A stretch of 64,000 nucleotides of DNA from Thiemannella venezuelensis (lineage in GTDB: Bacteria > Actinomycetota > Actinomycetes > Streptosporangiales > Streptosporangiaceae), in the NCBI RefSeq assembly GCF_014203605.1, contig NZ_JACHJJ010000015.1, positions 142,146-206,145 of the forward strand, read 5' to 3'. The notes beneath the pieces were generated by a model. That model had not been told where the DNA came from, searched no databases, and saw only the letters and a program-made list of their open reading frames with translations. The translations under genes and the position numbers were made by a program. Every line of letters begins with the position of its first letter. The first letter of the stretch is position 1. Below are positions 27,660-37,427 of this stretch, piece by piece.

Positions 27660-28931
27660 GTGAGCATCCTCATCACCGGCGGAACCGTGATCGACACCGA
27701 GCCGGAGCCGCACGTCATGCCCGGGACCGACGTGCTCGTCCGGGACGGCCTCATCGCCGCCGTGGCGCCCGGGATCGACGCGCCGGGCGCCGAGGTGCTC
27801 GACGCCTCGGGCATGATCGTGATGCCGGGCCTCGTCGACACCCACCGGCACGTCTGGCAGAGCGTCCTGCGCTCCCTCGCCGCCGACGCGACGCTGAACG
27901 ACTACCTCGGTCTCGTCCTGGGCCGGCTGGCCCCCGCCTACCGTGCCGAGGACGTCTACGCGGGGAACCTGTGGGGCGCGCTGGAGGCGCTCGACGGCGG
28001 GATCACCACGGTCCACGACTGGTCGCACATCCAGCTCACCCCCGAGCACACCGACGCCGCGGTCCAGGCTCTACGCGAATCAGGCATCCGGGCGGTCTTC
28101 GCCTACGGCGCTCCCGGTACGGACGCCGACGCCCGCAGGGACGACGAGGTACGGCGGGTCGCCTCGCTCCTCGGGAGGGACGGCCTCGTCACCCCCGGCC
28201 TGGCCTCGCTGGGACCGGTCTACGGGACGGAGGCGGGGGCGGCGGCCGACTGGCGGCTGGCGCGCGAGCTCGACCTCCCCGTCAGCCTGCACGCGACCGG
28301 GGAGGGGGCGGTCGAATGGCTGCACGGCGCCGGGCTGCTCGGCCCCGACGTCATGTTCGTGCACGGCAACGGCTTCACCGACCAGGCGGTCACGTTCATC
28401 GCGGACAGCGGCGGAACGGCCTCGGTGACGCCGGTCGTGGAGATGCAGATGGGCTTCGGCGCCCCGGAGACCGGCCGGTTCCGCACGGCGGGGATCCCGA
28501 CGGGCCTGGGCGTCGACACGGTGCCGAACGCGCCGGGCGACCTGTTCTCCGCCATGCGCGCCGCCTTCGCCGCCGAGCGGATGGGAGGAGGCGTTCTGAC
28601 CTGCTCTGACGTGCTGCGGATGGCCACGCTGGAAGGCGCGGCCGTGCTCGGCCTCCAGGACCGGGTCGGGTCGCTGCGGCCCGGCAAGCAGGCCGACGTC
28701 GTGCTGCTGAACGCCGGCGCCCTCAACCTCGCCCCCGTCCACGACCCGATCGGCGCGGTGGTCACCGCTGCCGGACCGGCCAACGTGGACACCGTGCTGG
28801 TCGCCGGCGAGATCGTCAAGCGCGGGGGGCGCCTGCTCCGCGCGGACATGGCCCGGGCGCTCACCCTCGCCTCCCGCTCCGCCGCCCGCGTCGCCGCGGC
28901 CGCCGGAGTGGGCGCGGCCGGGGCGCGGTGA
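27660..28931 (+). CDS. Amidohydrolase-superfamily enzyme (deaminase/chlorohydrolase-like)
   Basis: A 423-residue metal-dependent hydrolase with the paired-His metal site DTHRHVWQS, further His ligands in SLHATGEGAVEW and FVHGNGFTD, and the metal Asp in GLGVDTVPNAPGD. A beta-sandwich encloses the barrel at both ends (LITGGTVIDTE, QADVVLLNAGAL). Relatives deaminate nucleobases or triazines. AAAGGAG precedes GTG 27660. The divergent MarR regulator and the shared operator suggest substrate-inducible expression. The substrate is unknown. Confidence 0.88.
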   Translation: MSILITGGTVIDTEPEPHVMPGTDVLVRDGLIAAVAPGIDAPGAEVLDASGMIVMPGLVDTHRHVWQSVLRSLAADATLNDYLGLVLGRLAPAYRAEDVYAGNLWGALEALDGGITTVHDWSHIQLTPEHTDAAVQALRESGIRAVFAYGAPGTDADARRDDEVRRVASLLGRDGLVTPGLASLGPVYGTEAGAAADWRLARELDLPVSLHATGEGAVEWLHGAGLLGPDVMFVHGNGFTDQAVTFIADSGGTASVTPVVEMQMGFGAPETGRFRTAGIPTGLGVDTVPNAPGDLFSAMRAAFAAERMGGGVLTCSDVLRMATLEGAAVLGLQDRVGSLRPGKQADVVLLNAGALNLAPVHDPIGAVVTAAGPANVDTVLVAGEIVKRGGRLLRADMARALTLASRSAARVAAAAGVGAAGAR

Positions 28932-29012
28932 GGACGGCGCCCCGCTCCGCCTCCGCCCCGCCTCCGCACTGTGTAATGTTCTGGCAAAACGCCGTAGTAC
29001 GAGGGGCCGGCG

Positions 29013-30824
29013 ATGCCAGAGATCGAACCGCTGCGGCCGGGGGACCCGCCGCGGCTGGGGGACTACGAGCTGAAGGGCAGGCTGGGGGAGGGCGGCCAGG
29101 GAGTCGTCTACCTGGGGGAGTCGGAGAAGGGTGAGCGCGCCGCCGTCAAGCTCCTGCACGTGCGCTTCACCGGGATGGCCCACGCCCGTTCCCGCTTCGC
29201 GCGGGAGCTGGCCGCCGCCCGGCGCGTGGAGGCCTTCTGCACGGCCCGGGTGCTCGACGCCGACCTCGACGGCGAGACGCCGTACATCGCCAGCGAGCTG
29301 ATCGACGGGCCGTCGCTGCGCGAGGTCGTCGAGCGCGACGGGCCGCTGTCCGGCAAGGAGCTGGAGCGGCTCGCCATCGGCACGGCCACCGCGCTCACCA
29401 CCATCCACCACGCCGGGATCGCGCACCGCGACTTCAAGCCGGACAACGTGCTGCTGACCGCCGACGGCCCCCGGGTCGTCGACTTCGGCATCGCGAAGAT
29501 CATCGATGAGAGCGGGACCATCACCACCCGCGCGGTCGGAACCCCCGCCTACATGGCGCCCGAGCAGATCGCCGGGGAGGAGGTCGGCTGCCCGGCGGAC
29601 GTGTTCGCCTGGGGCTCGACCATGGTCTTCACCGCCACCGGCAAGGCCCCCTTCGCGATGGAGACGATCGTGGCGACGCTCAACCGCGTCGTCAACCACC
29701 GGCCCGACCTGGACGCCCTCCCGGAGGGCCTGCGCCCCGTCGTCGCCGCCTGCCTGCACAAGGACCAGGCCCGCAGGCCCACCGCCGGCGAGGTGCTCCG
29801 GCGCCTGCTCGGCCACCCCGCGCAGGACGCCGAGGTCTCCGACGAGGTGCTGGCCGAGGGCGTCCAGGCGGCCACGGCCGACCTGACCCGGCCCGGCCCG
29901 CCCGCCCGGCGGCGCCGGCCCGCGCTGGCGGGCGGGATCGCGGCCGCCGGCCTGGCCGCGGCCTTCGCCCTCGTCCAGCTCGGCCCCACCTTCGGCGACG
30001 GCGCCACGGCCTCGCCCACGCCCGCCCCGTCCACGAGCCCGAGCCCGACGCCGGCGGTCCCCACCGGCTCGGACCTGCTCGACCGGATCAGGGAGACCGG
30101 GAAGCTGCGCGTCGGCTACCGCTCGGGCCTGCCCAAGATCGCCCTCGGTGATCCCCCCGAGGGGTTCGAGATCGACGTGGCCAGGCGCGTCGCCGAGGAG
30201 CTGGACGTGCCCGAGGGCGGCCTGACGTTCGTACCCGTCGGCTACGGCGATCGCGAGTCGAAGCTGGAGAACGGCAGGGTCGACCTCGTCATCGCCACCT
30301 TCTCCATCAACAGGGCCAGCGCCGCCCAGGTCTCCTTCGCCGGGCCGTACTACCTGGCGCACCGGGACATCCTGGTCCGCGCCGGTTCGGGGATCACCAG
30401 GGCCGGGCACCTGCGCGGCAGGAAGGTCTGCGTTCCGGCGGGGTCTTCGGCCGCCGTGGCGCTCAGAGACGACGGCATCGACTTCCGGACCGTCGACGAG
30501 GACGCGGCGGGCAACAGGTTCGACTCGTCCCAGTGCGCGGCCAAGGTGGCCGACGGCAGCGCCGATGCCATGGTCGGGGACGACCTGGTGATCGCCGGGT
30601 TCGGCGCCCGCCAGCGCGATCTCAGGATCGTCGGCGCCAGGCTCACCGACGAGCGGTACGGCGTGGCGCTCCGGCAGGGCGACCCGGTGGCCTGCCGGAG
30701 GATCAACGACATCATCACCGCCATGTACGACGACGGGACGGTCAGGGCGCGGCTCGCCCGCCACTTCGGCGCCGTGGACTTCCGCTACGAGACGAAGCGG
30801 CCCCGGCAGGAGTCCTGCCGCTAG
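29013..30824 (+). CDS. Ser/Thr protein kinase fused to a family 3 solute-binding domain
   Basis: A 603-residue single-pass membrane receptor kinase. The kinase domain (about residues 15-268) is complete: GEGGQGVVYLG loop, Lys46, HRDFKPDN (catalytic Asp140), DFG (157-159), GTPAYMAPEQ. A membrane segment lies near residues 303-324, then a Thr/Pro/Ser linker. An extracellular domain of about 240 residues matches amino-acid-binding proteins of ABC importers (TGKLRVGYRSGLPK, GFEIDVARRVAEELDV, YYLAHRDILVR). It should sense an amino acid or similar solute outside and phosphorylate targets inside. No ABC permease is adjacent. Confidence 0.92.
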   Translation: MPEIEPLRPGDPPRLGDYELKGRLGEGGQGVVYLGESEKGERAAVKLLHVRFTGMAHARSRFARELAAARRVEAFCTARVLDADLDGETPYIASELIDGPSLREVVERDGPLSGKELERLAIGTATALTTIHHAGIAHRDFKPDNVLLTADGPRVVDFGIAKIIDESGTITTRAVGTPAYMAPEQIAGEEVGCPADVFAWGSTMVFTATGKAPFAMETIVATLNRVVNHRPDLDALPEGLRPVVAACLHKDQARRPTAGEVLRRLLGHPAQDAEVSDEVLAEGVQAATADLTRPGPPARRRRPALAGGIAAAGLAAAFALVQLGPTFGDGATASPTPAPSTSPSPTPAVPTGSDLLDRIRETGKLRVGYRSGLPKIALGDPPEGFEIDVARRVAEELDVPEGGLTFVPVGYGDRESKLENGRVDLVIATFSINRASAAQVSFAGPYYLAHRDILVRAGSGITRAGHLRGRKVCVPAGSSAAVALRDDGIDFRTVDEDAAGNRFDSSQCAAKVADGSADAMVGDDLVIAGFGARQRDLRIVGARLTDERYGVALRQGDPVACRRINDIITAMYDDGTVRARLARHFGAVDFRYETKRPRQESCR

Positions 30825-30923
30825 TCCGGCGACCGGAGGCGCCCGCCGGCCCCGCTCCGCCGCCCGTGCACATCGGCGCCCGGACGGCGGGCACCGTGCC
30901 GGAGGGCCGCGCGGGGACCGGAA

Positions 30924-32462
30924 TCAGGAACCGGGGCAGGTGGTCCCCTCCGCGGGGACCTTCCCGTCCAGCAGGTAGGTGTCCACTGTCTTCTTCACGC
31001 AGGCCTCGCCGGACAGGTAGGCGCCGTGGCCCTCGCCCTTGTGGGTCACCAGCACGGCCGTCTTGAGCTGCTCGGTCAGTTTCGGCCCCCACTCGTACGG
31101 CGTGGCGGGGTCGCCGGTCGTGGCGACGACCACGATCGGCGCCGAGCCGGTGGCGTCGACCTTCATGGCCTCGTCGTCGCCCGGGACCGGCCAGGCCGAG
31201 CAGATGACCCCCATGCCGCCGCCGCCGAACAGCGGAGAGATCTTCAGCGCCTCCGCCTCCGTCCTGGCCAGCGTCGCGGCGTCCGGCCGCTCGGCGGTGT
31301 CCAGGCAGCTGACCGCGGGGAAGCTGCTCATGATGGTCGAGTAGGAGCCGCCGGCGTCGCGGCCGTTGTAGCTGTCGGCCAGGGCCAGCAGCCCCCGGCC
31401 GTCGCCCTTCATCGCCATGCCCAGCGCCTGGTCGAGGAAGGGCCAGCTCAGCTCCGAGTAGAGGGCGGCGGCGATGCCGGTGACCGCGAGCCCCTGGGTG
31501 AGCCGCCGGTCCCCGACCGCGAGGGGAGTGCCGTCCAGGTCGCCGAGGAGCTTGTCGACGTTCTTGTTCGCGACGGTCGTGTCGGCGCCGGTCTCGCACT
31601 GGCCGTCCTTCACGCAGTCCGCCAGGAAGGACTCGTAGGCCCGCTGGAAGCCGGCCGTCTGGACCAGGGCGCGCTCCTCCATGGAGACGCTCGGGTCCAG
31701 CGGGGCGTCCAGCAGGAAGCGGCCCACCCGGTCGGGGAACTTCGTGGCGTAGACGGCGCCGAGCTGCGTGCCGTACGACATGCCGAAGTAGTTGAGCTTC
31801 GTGTCGCCCAGCGCCTCGCGGATCCGGTCCATGTCCTGGGCGGCGTTCACGGTGCCGACGTGCGGCAGGACCTCGCCGGAGGTCTTCTGGCAGGCGTCGG
31901 CGAACTCCTTGATGGTCCGCTCGGTCTCCGTGCGCTCGGCCGCGTCGCCGGGCACGCTGTCCAGGGAGGTGTAGCGGTCCATCAGCTCGCTGCCGCCGCA
32001 CCGGACGCCGGAGCTGCGCTCCACCCCGCGCGGGTCGAAGCTGACCAGGTCGTACCGGCCGCCGAGGCTGCCGAACGACTTGGCGGCCTGGGCCAGAGTG
32101 TCGACGCCGGAGCCGCCGGGGCCGCCGAAGTTGAAGAGCAGGGAGCCGATGCGCGCCCCGGGGCCGGTGGCCTTGACCCGGACGAGGGCGATGTCGATCG
32201 TCTCGCCGCCGGGTTTCGCGTAGTCGAGGGGGACGGCCAGCGTTCCGCACTGCAGGTTCGGGTCCGGCGTCGCGGGCCCCTGCCCGTCGGGGCGCTTGAT
32301 GTCGGTGCAGGTCTCCCAGGAGATCGCACCCCGCTCGGGCCCGCCCGGCGCCGTGGTGGCCGGTGCGGCGCCGCCGTTGCCGCCGGGGTCGCCCGAGCCG
32401 CTGCACGCGGCCAGCGCGGCGGTCAGGAGCGCCGCCGCGGCGGCCGCCGGAATCCTTCGCAC
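30924..32462 (-). CDS. Secreted alpha/beta-hydrolase, tripeptidyl-aminopeptidase-like lipoprotein
   Basis: A 512-residue exported hydrolase. The signal peptide ends in a lipobox LAAC (Cys20), so it should be lipid-anchored outside the membrane. The nucleophile is in YFGMSYGTQLG, and a late His in KGEGHGAYLSG lies in the C-terminal TAP-like domain. Oxyanion-side segment LFNFGGPGGSG is typical of SCO-type tripeptidyl aminopeptidases, which trim peptides outside the cell. Four or more Cys suggest disulfides. GTG 32462 is the start. It converges on the kinase gene, and the aceE terminator lies upstream. Confidence 0.88.
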   Translation of the reverse strand: MRRIPAAAAAALLTAALAACSGSGDPGGNGGAAPATTAPGGPERGAISWETCTDIKRPDGQGPATPDPNLQCGTLAVPLDYAKPGGETIDIALVRVKATGPGARIGSLLFNFGGPGGSGVDTLAQAAKSFGSLGGRYDLVSFDPRGVERSSGVRCGGSELMDRYTSLDSVPGDAAERTETERTIKEFADACQKTSGEVLPHVGTVNAAQDMDRIREALGDTKLNYFGMSYGTQLGAVYATKFPDRVGRFLLDAPLDPSVSMEERALVQTAGFQRAYESFLADCVKDGQCETGADTTVANKNVDKLLGDLDGTPLAVGDRRLTQGLAVTGIAAALYSELSWPFLDQALGMAMKGDGRGLLALADSYNGRDAGGSYSTIMSSFPAVSCLDTAERPDAATLARTEAEALKISPLFGGGGMGVICSAWPVPGDDEAMKVDATGSAPIVVVATTGDPATPYEWGPKLTEQLKTAVLVTHKGEGHGAYLSGEACVKKTVDTYLLDGKVPAEGTTCPGS

Positions 32463-32532
32463 GGTGGTGTGCCCCCTCTGAGTCGTTTGGGAACGTGCGC
32501 AATCGCTCGCAGGGGAAGTGATTCAACCCTAA

Positions 32533-32567
32533 CCGGGCGGGGCCTTCGAATCGAAGGCCCCGCCCGG
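32533..32567. terminator. Terminator after aceE
   Basis: A 17-bp perfect stem (CCGGGCGGGGCCTTCGA and its complement) is closed by a single base, about 64 bp past the aceE stop. It should end the aceE message before the hydrolase gene. Confidence 0.75.
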
Positions 32568-32630
32568 CCGGTTCTCCGAAAGCCGCGGACTTTTCAGTCT
32601 CCGCGGGCGTCTCGGAAGCCCATGGACGTC

Positions 32631-35381
32631 TCAGAGGCCCATGGACTGGGTGTCGTTGCTCTCGGCGCCGCCGGCCTCGGTCACGCCGTTCTTCAGGTGG
32701 TACCTGGAGATGGCCTCGCGCAGCACCTCCGCGTCCACCTCGCCGCGCCGGGCGAGCTGGGTGAGCACGGCCAGGGTGATCGAGGCCGCGTCCACGTGGA
32801 AGTGGCGGCGCAGCGCCGAGCGGGTGTCCGACAGGCCGAAGCCGTCGGTGCCGAGCGAGGTCCAGTCGCCCGGGACCCACTGGGCGATCTGGTCCTGCAC
32901 CGCGCGCATGTAGTCGCTGACGCCCACGAACGGGCCCTGGGCCTGCGAGAGCGCCCGGGTCACGTACGGCACGCGCTGCTCGGCGTCGGGGTTGAGCAGG
33001 TTGTGCTCCTCGGCGGCCAGCGCCTCGCGGCGCAGCTCCGACCAGGAGGTGGCCGACCAGACCTCGGCCGCCACGCCCCAGTCCTCGGCGAGCATGCGCT
33101 GGGCCTCCATCGCCCACGGTCCGGCCACGCCGGAGACCAGGATGTTGGCCTTCGGGCCGGAGACCCCGGCGGGTGCGGGGGCGAACCGGTAGAGGCCCTT
33201 CAGCAGGCCGTCCACGTCGAGGTTCTCCGGCTCTGCGGGCTGGAGGTAGGGCTCGTTGTAGACGGTCAGGTAGTAGAAGACGTCCTCCGGCCGCTCGCCG
33301 TACATCCGGCGCAGGCCGTCGCGGACGATGTGGCCGATCTCGAACGCCCAGGACGGGTCGTAGGAGACCGCCGCCGGGTTGGTCGAGGCGATCAGCGGGG
33401 TGTGGCCGTCCTCGTGCTGCAGGCCCTCGCCGTTCAGGGTCGTGCGGCCCGCGGTGGCGCCGAGCAGGAAGCCCCGGCCCATCTGGTCGCCGAGCTGCCA
33501 CATCTGGTCGCCGGTGCGCTGCCAGCCGAACATCGAGTAGAAGATGTAGATCGGGATCATGTGCTCGCCGTGCGTGGCGTAGGCCGTGCCGGCGGCGACG
33601 AGGGAGGCCATCGATCCGGCCTCGCTGATGCCCTCGTGCAGGATCTGACCCTCGGTCGACTCCTTGTAGGACAGCAGCAGCTCCCGGTCCACGGCCTCGT
33701 AGGTCTGGCCGTGCGGCGAGTAGATCTTCGCGGTCGGGAAGATCGCGTCGAGGCCGAAGGTGCGGGCCTCGTCCGGGATGATCGGCACGAACCGGTGGCC
33801 GATCTCCTTGTCGCGGATGAGGTCCTTGAGCAGGCGGACGAAGGCCATGGTGGTGGCGACGTTCTGCTTGCCGGAGCCCTTCTTGAGCTGCGCGTAGGCC
33901 GCGTCGCCCGGGAGCGTGATCGGCTTGGCGCGGACCACGCGCTTGGGCAGGACGCCGCCCAGGGCCGCGCGGCGCTCCTTCATGTAGGCGATCTCGGGGT
34001 CGTTCTCGCCCGGGTGGAAGTACGGCGGCAGGTCGGCGTCGAGCGCCGAGTCCGGGATCGGCAGGTAGAGCCGGTCGCGGAACTCCTTCAGCTCGGCCTT
34101 GGACATCTTCTTCATCTGGTGCGTCGCGTTGCGCGCCTCGAAGTCCTTGCCGAGCGTCCAGCCCTTGATGGTCTGGGCGAGGATGACCGTCGGCTGGCCG
34201 ACGTGCTCGCGGGCCGCCTTGAAGGCCGCGTAGACCTTGCGGTAGTCGTGGCCGCCCCGCGAGAGCTTGCGGATGTCGTCGTCGGACAGGTGCTCGACCA
34301 TCTTGCGCAGGCGCGGGTCGCCGCCGAAGAAGTTCTCGCGGATGTACCCGCCGGTCTCGACGGAGTAGGTCTGGAACTGGCCGTCGGGGGTGGTGTTCAT
34401 CTGGTTGACGAGCACGCCGTCGACGTCGGCGGCGAGCAGCGGGTCCCAGTCGCGGCCCCAGACGACCTTGATGACGTTCCAGCCGGCGCCGCGGAAGTAG
34501 GACTCCAGCTCCTGGATGATCTTTCCGTTGCCGCGTACCGGGCCGTCGAGGCGCTGCAGGTTGCAGTTGATGACGAACGTGAGGTTGTCGAGCTCCTCGC
34601 GGGCGGCCAGGCCGATCGCGCCGAGCGACTCCGGCTCGTCCATCTCGCCGTCGCCGAGGAAGCACCAGACGTGGCTGCGGCTGGTGTCCTTCATCTGCCG
34701 GTTCAGCAGGTAGCGGTTGAACCGGGCCTGGTAGATCGCGCCGATCGGGCCGAGGCCCATGGAGACCGTGGGGAACTCCCAGAAGTCCGGCATGAGGCGC
34801 GGGTGCGGGTAGGAGGGCAGGCCCTTGAACCCGTGCGACAGCTCCTGGCGGAAGGCGTCGAGCTGGCCTTCGTTGAGGCGGCCCTCCAGGAACGCGCGGG
34901 CGTAGATGCCCGGTGCGGCGTGGCCCTGGAAGAAGACCTGGTCGCCGGACTCGCCGTGGTCCTTGCCGCGGAAGAAGTGGTTGAAGCCCACCTCGTAGAG
35001 CGACGCGGCCGAGGCGTAGGTGGCGATGTGGCCGCCGACGTTGGTGCGGGCGTTGGCCCGGGTCACCATGACCGCGGCGTTCCACCGGATGTAGGCGCGG
35101 ATCCGCCGCTCGATGTGCTCATCGCCGGGGAACCAGGGCTCGCGCTCCGGGGGGATGGTGTTGATGTAGTCGGTGCTGCGCAGGCCGGGCACGCCGACCT
35201 GGCGCTCGCGGGCCCGCTCCAACAGTCTGAGCATCAGGTAACGCGCCCGAGTGCGACCCTCCGTCTTGATGACGTTGTCGAGCGACTCGAGCCACTCCTG
35301 GGTCTCGCTGGGGTCGACATCAGGGAGCTGACTGGGTAGGCCGTCGCTGATGACCGAGAAACGCTGGCGTCCGGAAGCCAC
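32631..35381 (-). CDS. aceE: Pyruvate dehydrogenase E1 component, homodimeric type
   Basis: A 916-residue single-chain E1. It contains the thiamine-diphosphate motif [13 protein letters not shown], the substrate and active-site segments typical of AceE ([19 protein letters not shown], then [10 protein letters not shown]), and a C-terminal transketolase-like domain ending in SMGL. It decarboxylates pyruvate and passes the acetyl group to lipoyl E2 (not in the window). Its start is GTG 35381 with GGAAGG upstream. From memory, AceE adjoins the fab and ahpE genes in mycobacteria; here ahpE and DUF3052 genes lie on the other side and the fab block is 9 kb away. Confidence 0.96.
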   Translation of the reverse strand: MASGRQRFSVISDGLPSQLPDVDPSETQEWLESLDNVIKTEGRTRARYLMLRLLERARERQVGVPGLRSTDYINTIPPEREPWFPGDEHIERRIRAYIRWNAAVMVTRANARTNVGGHIATYASAASLYEVGFNHFFRGKDHGESGDQVFFQGHAAPGIYARAFLEGRLNEGQLDAFRQELSHGFKGLPSYPHPRLMPDFWEFPTVSMGLGPIGAIYQARFNRYLLNRQMKDTSRSHVWCFLGDGEMDEPESLGAIGLAAREELDNLTFVINCNLQRLDGPVRGNGKIIQELESYFRGAGWNVIKVVWGRDWDPLLAADVDGVLVNQMNTTPDGQFQTYSVETGGYIRENFFGGDPRLRKMVEHLSDDDIRKLSRGGHDYRKVYAAFKAAREHVGQPTVILAQTIKGWTLGKDFEARNATHQMKKMSKAELKEFRDRLYLPIPDSALDADLPPYFHPGENDPEIAYMKERRAALGGVLPKRVVRAKPITLPGDAAYAQLKKGSGKQNVATTMAFVRLLKDLIRDKEIGHRFVPIIPDEARTFGLDAIFPTAKIYSPHGQTYEAVDRELLLSYKESTEGQILHEGISEAGSMASLVAAGTAYATHGEHMIPIYIFYSMFGWQRTGDQMWQLGDQMGRGFLLGATAGRTTLNGEGLQHEDGHTPLIASTNPAAVSYDPSWAFEIGHIVRDGLRRMYGERPEDVFYYLTVYNEPYLQPAEPENLDVDGLLKGLYRFAPAPAGVSGPKANILVSGVAGPWAMEAQRMLAEDWGVAAEVWSATSWSELRREALAAEEHNLLNPDAEQRVPYVTRALSQAQGPFVGVSDYMRAVQDQIAQWVPGDWTSLGTDGFGLSDTRSALRRHFHVDAASITLAVLTQLARRGEVDAEVLREAISRYHLKNGVTEAGGAESNDTQSMGL

Positions 35382-35636
35382 TGGGTCTCGCCTTCCGAGA
35401 ATGGACTTTTGTCTGGTGTAGGTCGTCTTCCATCCTGGTCTCTTACCCCGGAAAGTGCATCTCTACTGACCGGTAACCATGATGTCCCTGCTGGCAGGGG
35501 GAGAGAAGTGGCCTAGACCACCGATGGTAGGACGAATCACCATCCAAGGTAACACCGGGGCCGCTCTTTTCTGGAGGGCGCCTGGGTACGAACCTGGAAG
35601 GAGCAGGACTCGTCCTGTTCGGAGGGAGGTACAGGA

Positions 35637-35831
35637 ATGAACGCGACGGTAGGCGACCGGATCCTGGTCCACAGCCGTACGACCGGTCAGGGCGACCAGA
35701 GAGGAGAGATCGTCGAGGTGCGCGGGGACGGGGGTGAGCCCCCCTACCTGGTGCGCTTCGAGGACGGCCACACCGGCCTGCTCTTCCCCGGCCCGGACGC
35801 GGTCGTCGTCCCGGCGCAGCGCGGATCGTAG
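35637..35831 (+). CDS. DUF1918 family protein
   Basis: A 64-residue protein, the full length of DUF1918. The fold is a small beta-barrel (VGDRILVHSRTTG, RGEIVEVRGDGGEPPYLVRF, DGHTGLLFPGPDAVVV). It is widespread in actinobacteria and resembles KOW/Tudor-like barrels, with no known function. A very strong GGAGGGAGG ribosome-binding site precedes ATG 35637. The 255-bp region between it and the divergent aceE presumably holds both promoters; I see no clear operator there. Confidence 0.88.
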   Translation: MNATVGDRILVHSRTTGQGDQRGEIVEVRGDGGEPPYLVRFEDGHTGLLFPGPDAVVVPAQRGS

Positions 35832-35834
35832 GAT
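35829..35834 (+). promoter_or_regulatory. Candidate -10 for leaderless yjbQ-like transcript
   Basis: TAGGAT overlaps the DUF1918 stop codon and lies seven bases before GTG 35842. No ribosome-binding site is present. Confidence 0.35.
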
Positions 35835-35841
35835 TCGGGAT

Positions 35842-36249
35842 GTGAGATCTCAGACGATCGAGGTGGTGACGGGCTCCCGCGAGCGGGTGCACGACATCAC
35901 CTCCGAGTGCGAGAGCTTCGCCCGCCTCTGCGGGGGCGACGGCCTGCTGCACGTCTTCGTGCCGCACGCGACCGCGGGGATCGCGCTGATCGAGCTCGGC
36001 TCGGGCAGCGACGACGACCTCCTCGCGGCCCTGTCGGACCTGCTCCCCGCCGACGACCGGTGGAAGCACGCGCACGGATCCCGGGGGCACGGGCGCTCGC
36101 ACGTCATGCCGGCCCTCATCCCTCCGTACGCCACCGTCCCGGTCCTGTCCGGGCGGCTCGCACTCGGCACCTGGCAGGCCATCGCCGTGGTGGACCTCAA
36201 CGTGGACAACAGGGAACGCCAGGTCCGTCTGTCATTTTTGTCGGACTAA
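35842..36249 (+). CDS. YjbQ/UPF0047 family protein
   Basis: A 135-residue beta-rich protein. Conserved His residues appear in HVFVPHATAGIALIE and in HGSRGHGRSHVMPALIPP, then LALGTWQAIAVVDLN. The family forms trimers with metal-like His clusters and can show thiamine-phosphate-synthase-like activity in some members. The physiological role is unclear. It starts 10 bp after the DUF1918 stop at GTG 35842, so it is coupled to it or transcribed leaderless. Confidence 0.88.
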   Translation: MRSQTIEVVTGSRERVHDITSECESFARLCGGDGLLHVFVPHATAGIALIELGSGSDDDLLAALSDLLPADDRWKHAHGSRGHGRSHVMPALIPPYATVPVLSGRLALGTWQAIAVVDLNVDNRERQVRLSFLSD

Positions 36250-36372
36250 TTCATGCGTAGCCCAGTCGTTGCCGTGGCGACCGTTGACGACTGAGGGTCA
36301 CAGCGTGTGGACTGTGCCGAAGCACTGTGAGCACCGTGTGATGACGGGGCCGTCGAAGCAGGAGGGATAAAC

Positions 36373-36801
36373 GTGAGCGCGACCGCGGGTCAGGCGCAGG
36401 GCGAACGCAGCCTGGCCGAACGACTCGGCCTCAAGCCGGGTCAGGTGGTGCAGGAGATCGGCTGGGATGAGGACGCCGACGACGATCTGCGCGACTCCAT
36501 CGAGGAGCTGACCGGTAACGAGCTGGTCGACGAGGACTTCGAAGACGTCGTCGACGTCGTGCTGCTGTGGTGGCGCGACGGGGACGGCGATCTGTTCGAC
36601 GCGCTGAGCAGCGCGGTGCCCAACCTGGCCGACGGCGGCCAGATCTGGCTGCTCACGCCCAAGGCCGGCAGGGAAGGACACGTCGAGCCCAGCGACATCG
36701 GCGAGGACGCCACGACCGCGGGTCTCTCCCAGACCAGCAGCATCGGCGCCGCCCCCGACTGGTCGGGAACGCGGCTGGCCACGCCCAAGGCGCGCCGGTA
36801 G
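36373..36801 (+). CDS. DUF3052 family protein
   Basis: A 142-residue actinobacterial protein of the DUF3052 family. It contains LAERLGLKPGQVVQEIGWD, a very acidic run (EDADDDLRDS) and VVLLWWRDGDGDLFD. The C-terminus resembles a small Rossmann-like fold. It is encoded beside aceE and ahpE in mycobacteria (from memory, Rv2239c), and the same neighbours occur here. Function is unknown. GTG 36373 has GGAGGG upstream. A long perfect palindrome follows the stop. Confidence 0.85.
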   Translation: MSATAGQAQGERSLAERLGLKPGQVVQEIGWDEDADDDLRDSIEELTGNELVDEDFEDVVDVVLLWWRDGDGDLFDALSSAVPNLADGGQIWLLTPKAGREGHVEPSDIGEDATTAGLSQTSSIGAAPDWSGTRLATPKARR

Positions 36802-36818
36802 GGGACCGGCGCGCCCGC

Positions 36819-36852
36819 CCTGCCGTACGGCTCGCGCGAGCCGTACGGCAGG
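36819..36852. terminator. Perfect 34-bp palindromic terminator
   Basis: The arm CCTGCCGTACGGCTCG and its complement are separated by two bases, giving a 16-bp stem. It lies between the DUF3052 and peroxiredoxin genes. Its inner core CCGTACGGC recurs in the hairpin at 50994-51017. Confidence 0.75.
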
Positions 36853-36895
36853 ATGATGGCGTCCGCCCGTCATCGGCGTGAAAGGACCGGCGAAC

Positions 36896-37369
36896 ATGGT
36901 CGAGGTGGGATCCCCGGCTCCGGACTTCGAGCTGAGGGACCAGCACGGCACCCCGGTCCGGCTCTCGGACCACCGGGGCGGCGCGGTCGTGCTGGTCTTC
37001 TACCCACTCGCCTTCAGCGGCGTCTGCCACGGCGAGCTCTCCGCACTCCGCGACGAGTTCGTCCCCGGCCTGCCGCGGGACGTGCGCCTGCTCGCCGTCT
37101 CCGTCGACTCGGTGTTCGCCCAGCGCGCCTGGGCCGACCGGGAGGGGTACGGGTTCTCCATGCTCTCCGACTTCTGGCCGCACGGACAGGTGGCCCGGGC
37201 GTACGGTGTATTCGATGACGAAAAGGGCGTCGCGCGGCGGGGCACTTTCATCATCGACGGCGAGGGCATGGTCCGCTGGCGCGTCGTGAACCCGGCCGCG
37301 CAGGCACGCGACGTCGCCGAGTACCGCCAGGCGCTCGCCGGCCTCTTCCCGGTGCCCCAAGTGTCCTAA
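36896..37369 (+). CDS. ahpE: AhpE-type 1-Cys peroxiredoxin
   Basis: A 157-residue peroxiredoxin. The peroxidatic Cys44 is in AFSGVCHGELSAL, matching AhpE of mycobacteria. No second Cys exists in the protein, so reduction must come from an outside thiol such as mycoredoxin with mycothiol. It removes hydroperoxides and peroxynitrite in the cytoplasm. ATG 36896 has AAAGGA nine bases upstream; GTG 36878 is a less likely start. It lies next to DUF3052 as in mycobacteria. Confidence 0.9.
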   Translation: MVEVGSPAPDFELRDQHGTPVRLSDHRGGAVVLVFYPLAFSGVCHGELSALRDEFVPGLPRDVRLLAVSVDSVFAQRAWADREGYGFSMLSDFWPHGQVARAYGVFDDEKGVARRGTFIIDGEGMVRWRVVNPAAQARDVAEYRQALAGLFPVPQVS

Positions 37370-37427
37370 GCAGTGATCCGGCGGACGCGCATCCGGCGTC
37401 CACCGGTCTCGATCCTCGGAGGCGATC

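Noticed and set aside
31026..35339. A very long open frame on the plus strand opposite aceE and the TAP-like gene
   Set aside because: It is the antisense shadow of two clear genes. High GC with GC-rich third positions leaves few stop codons. Its translation has no family similarity and is full of Arg, Val and Gly.
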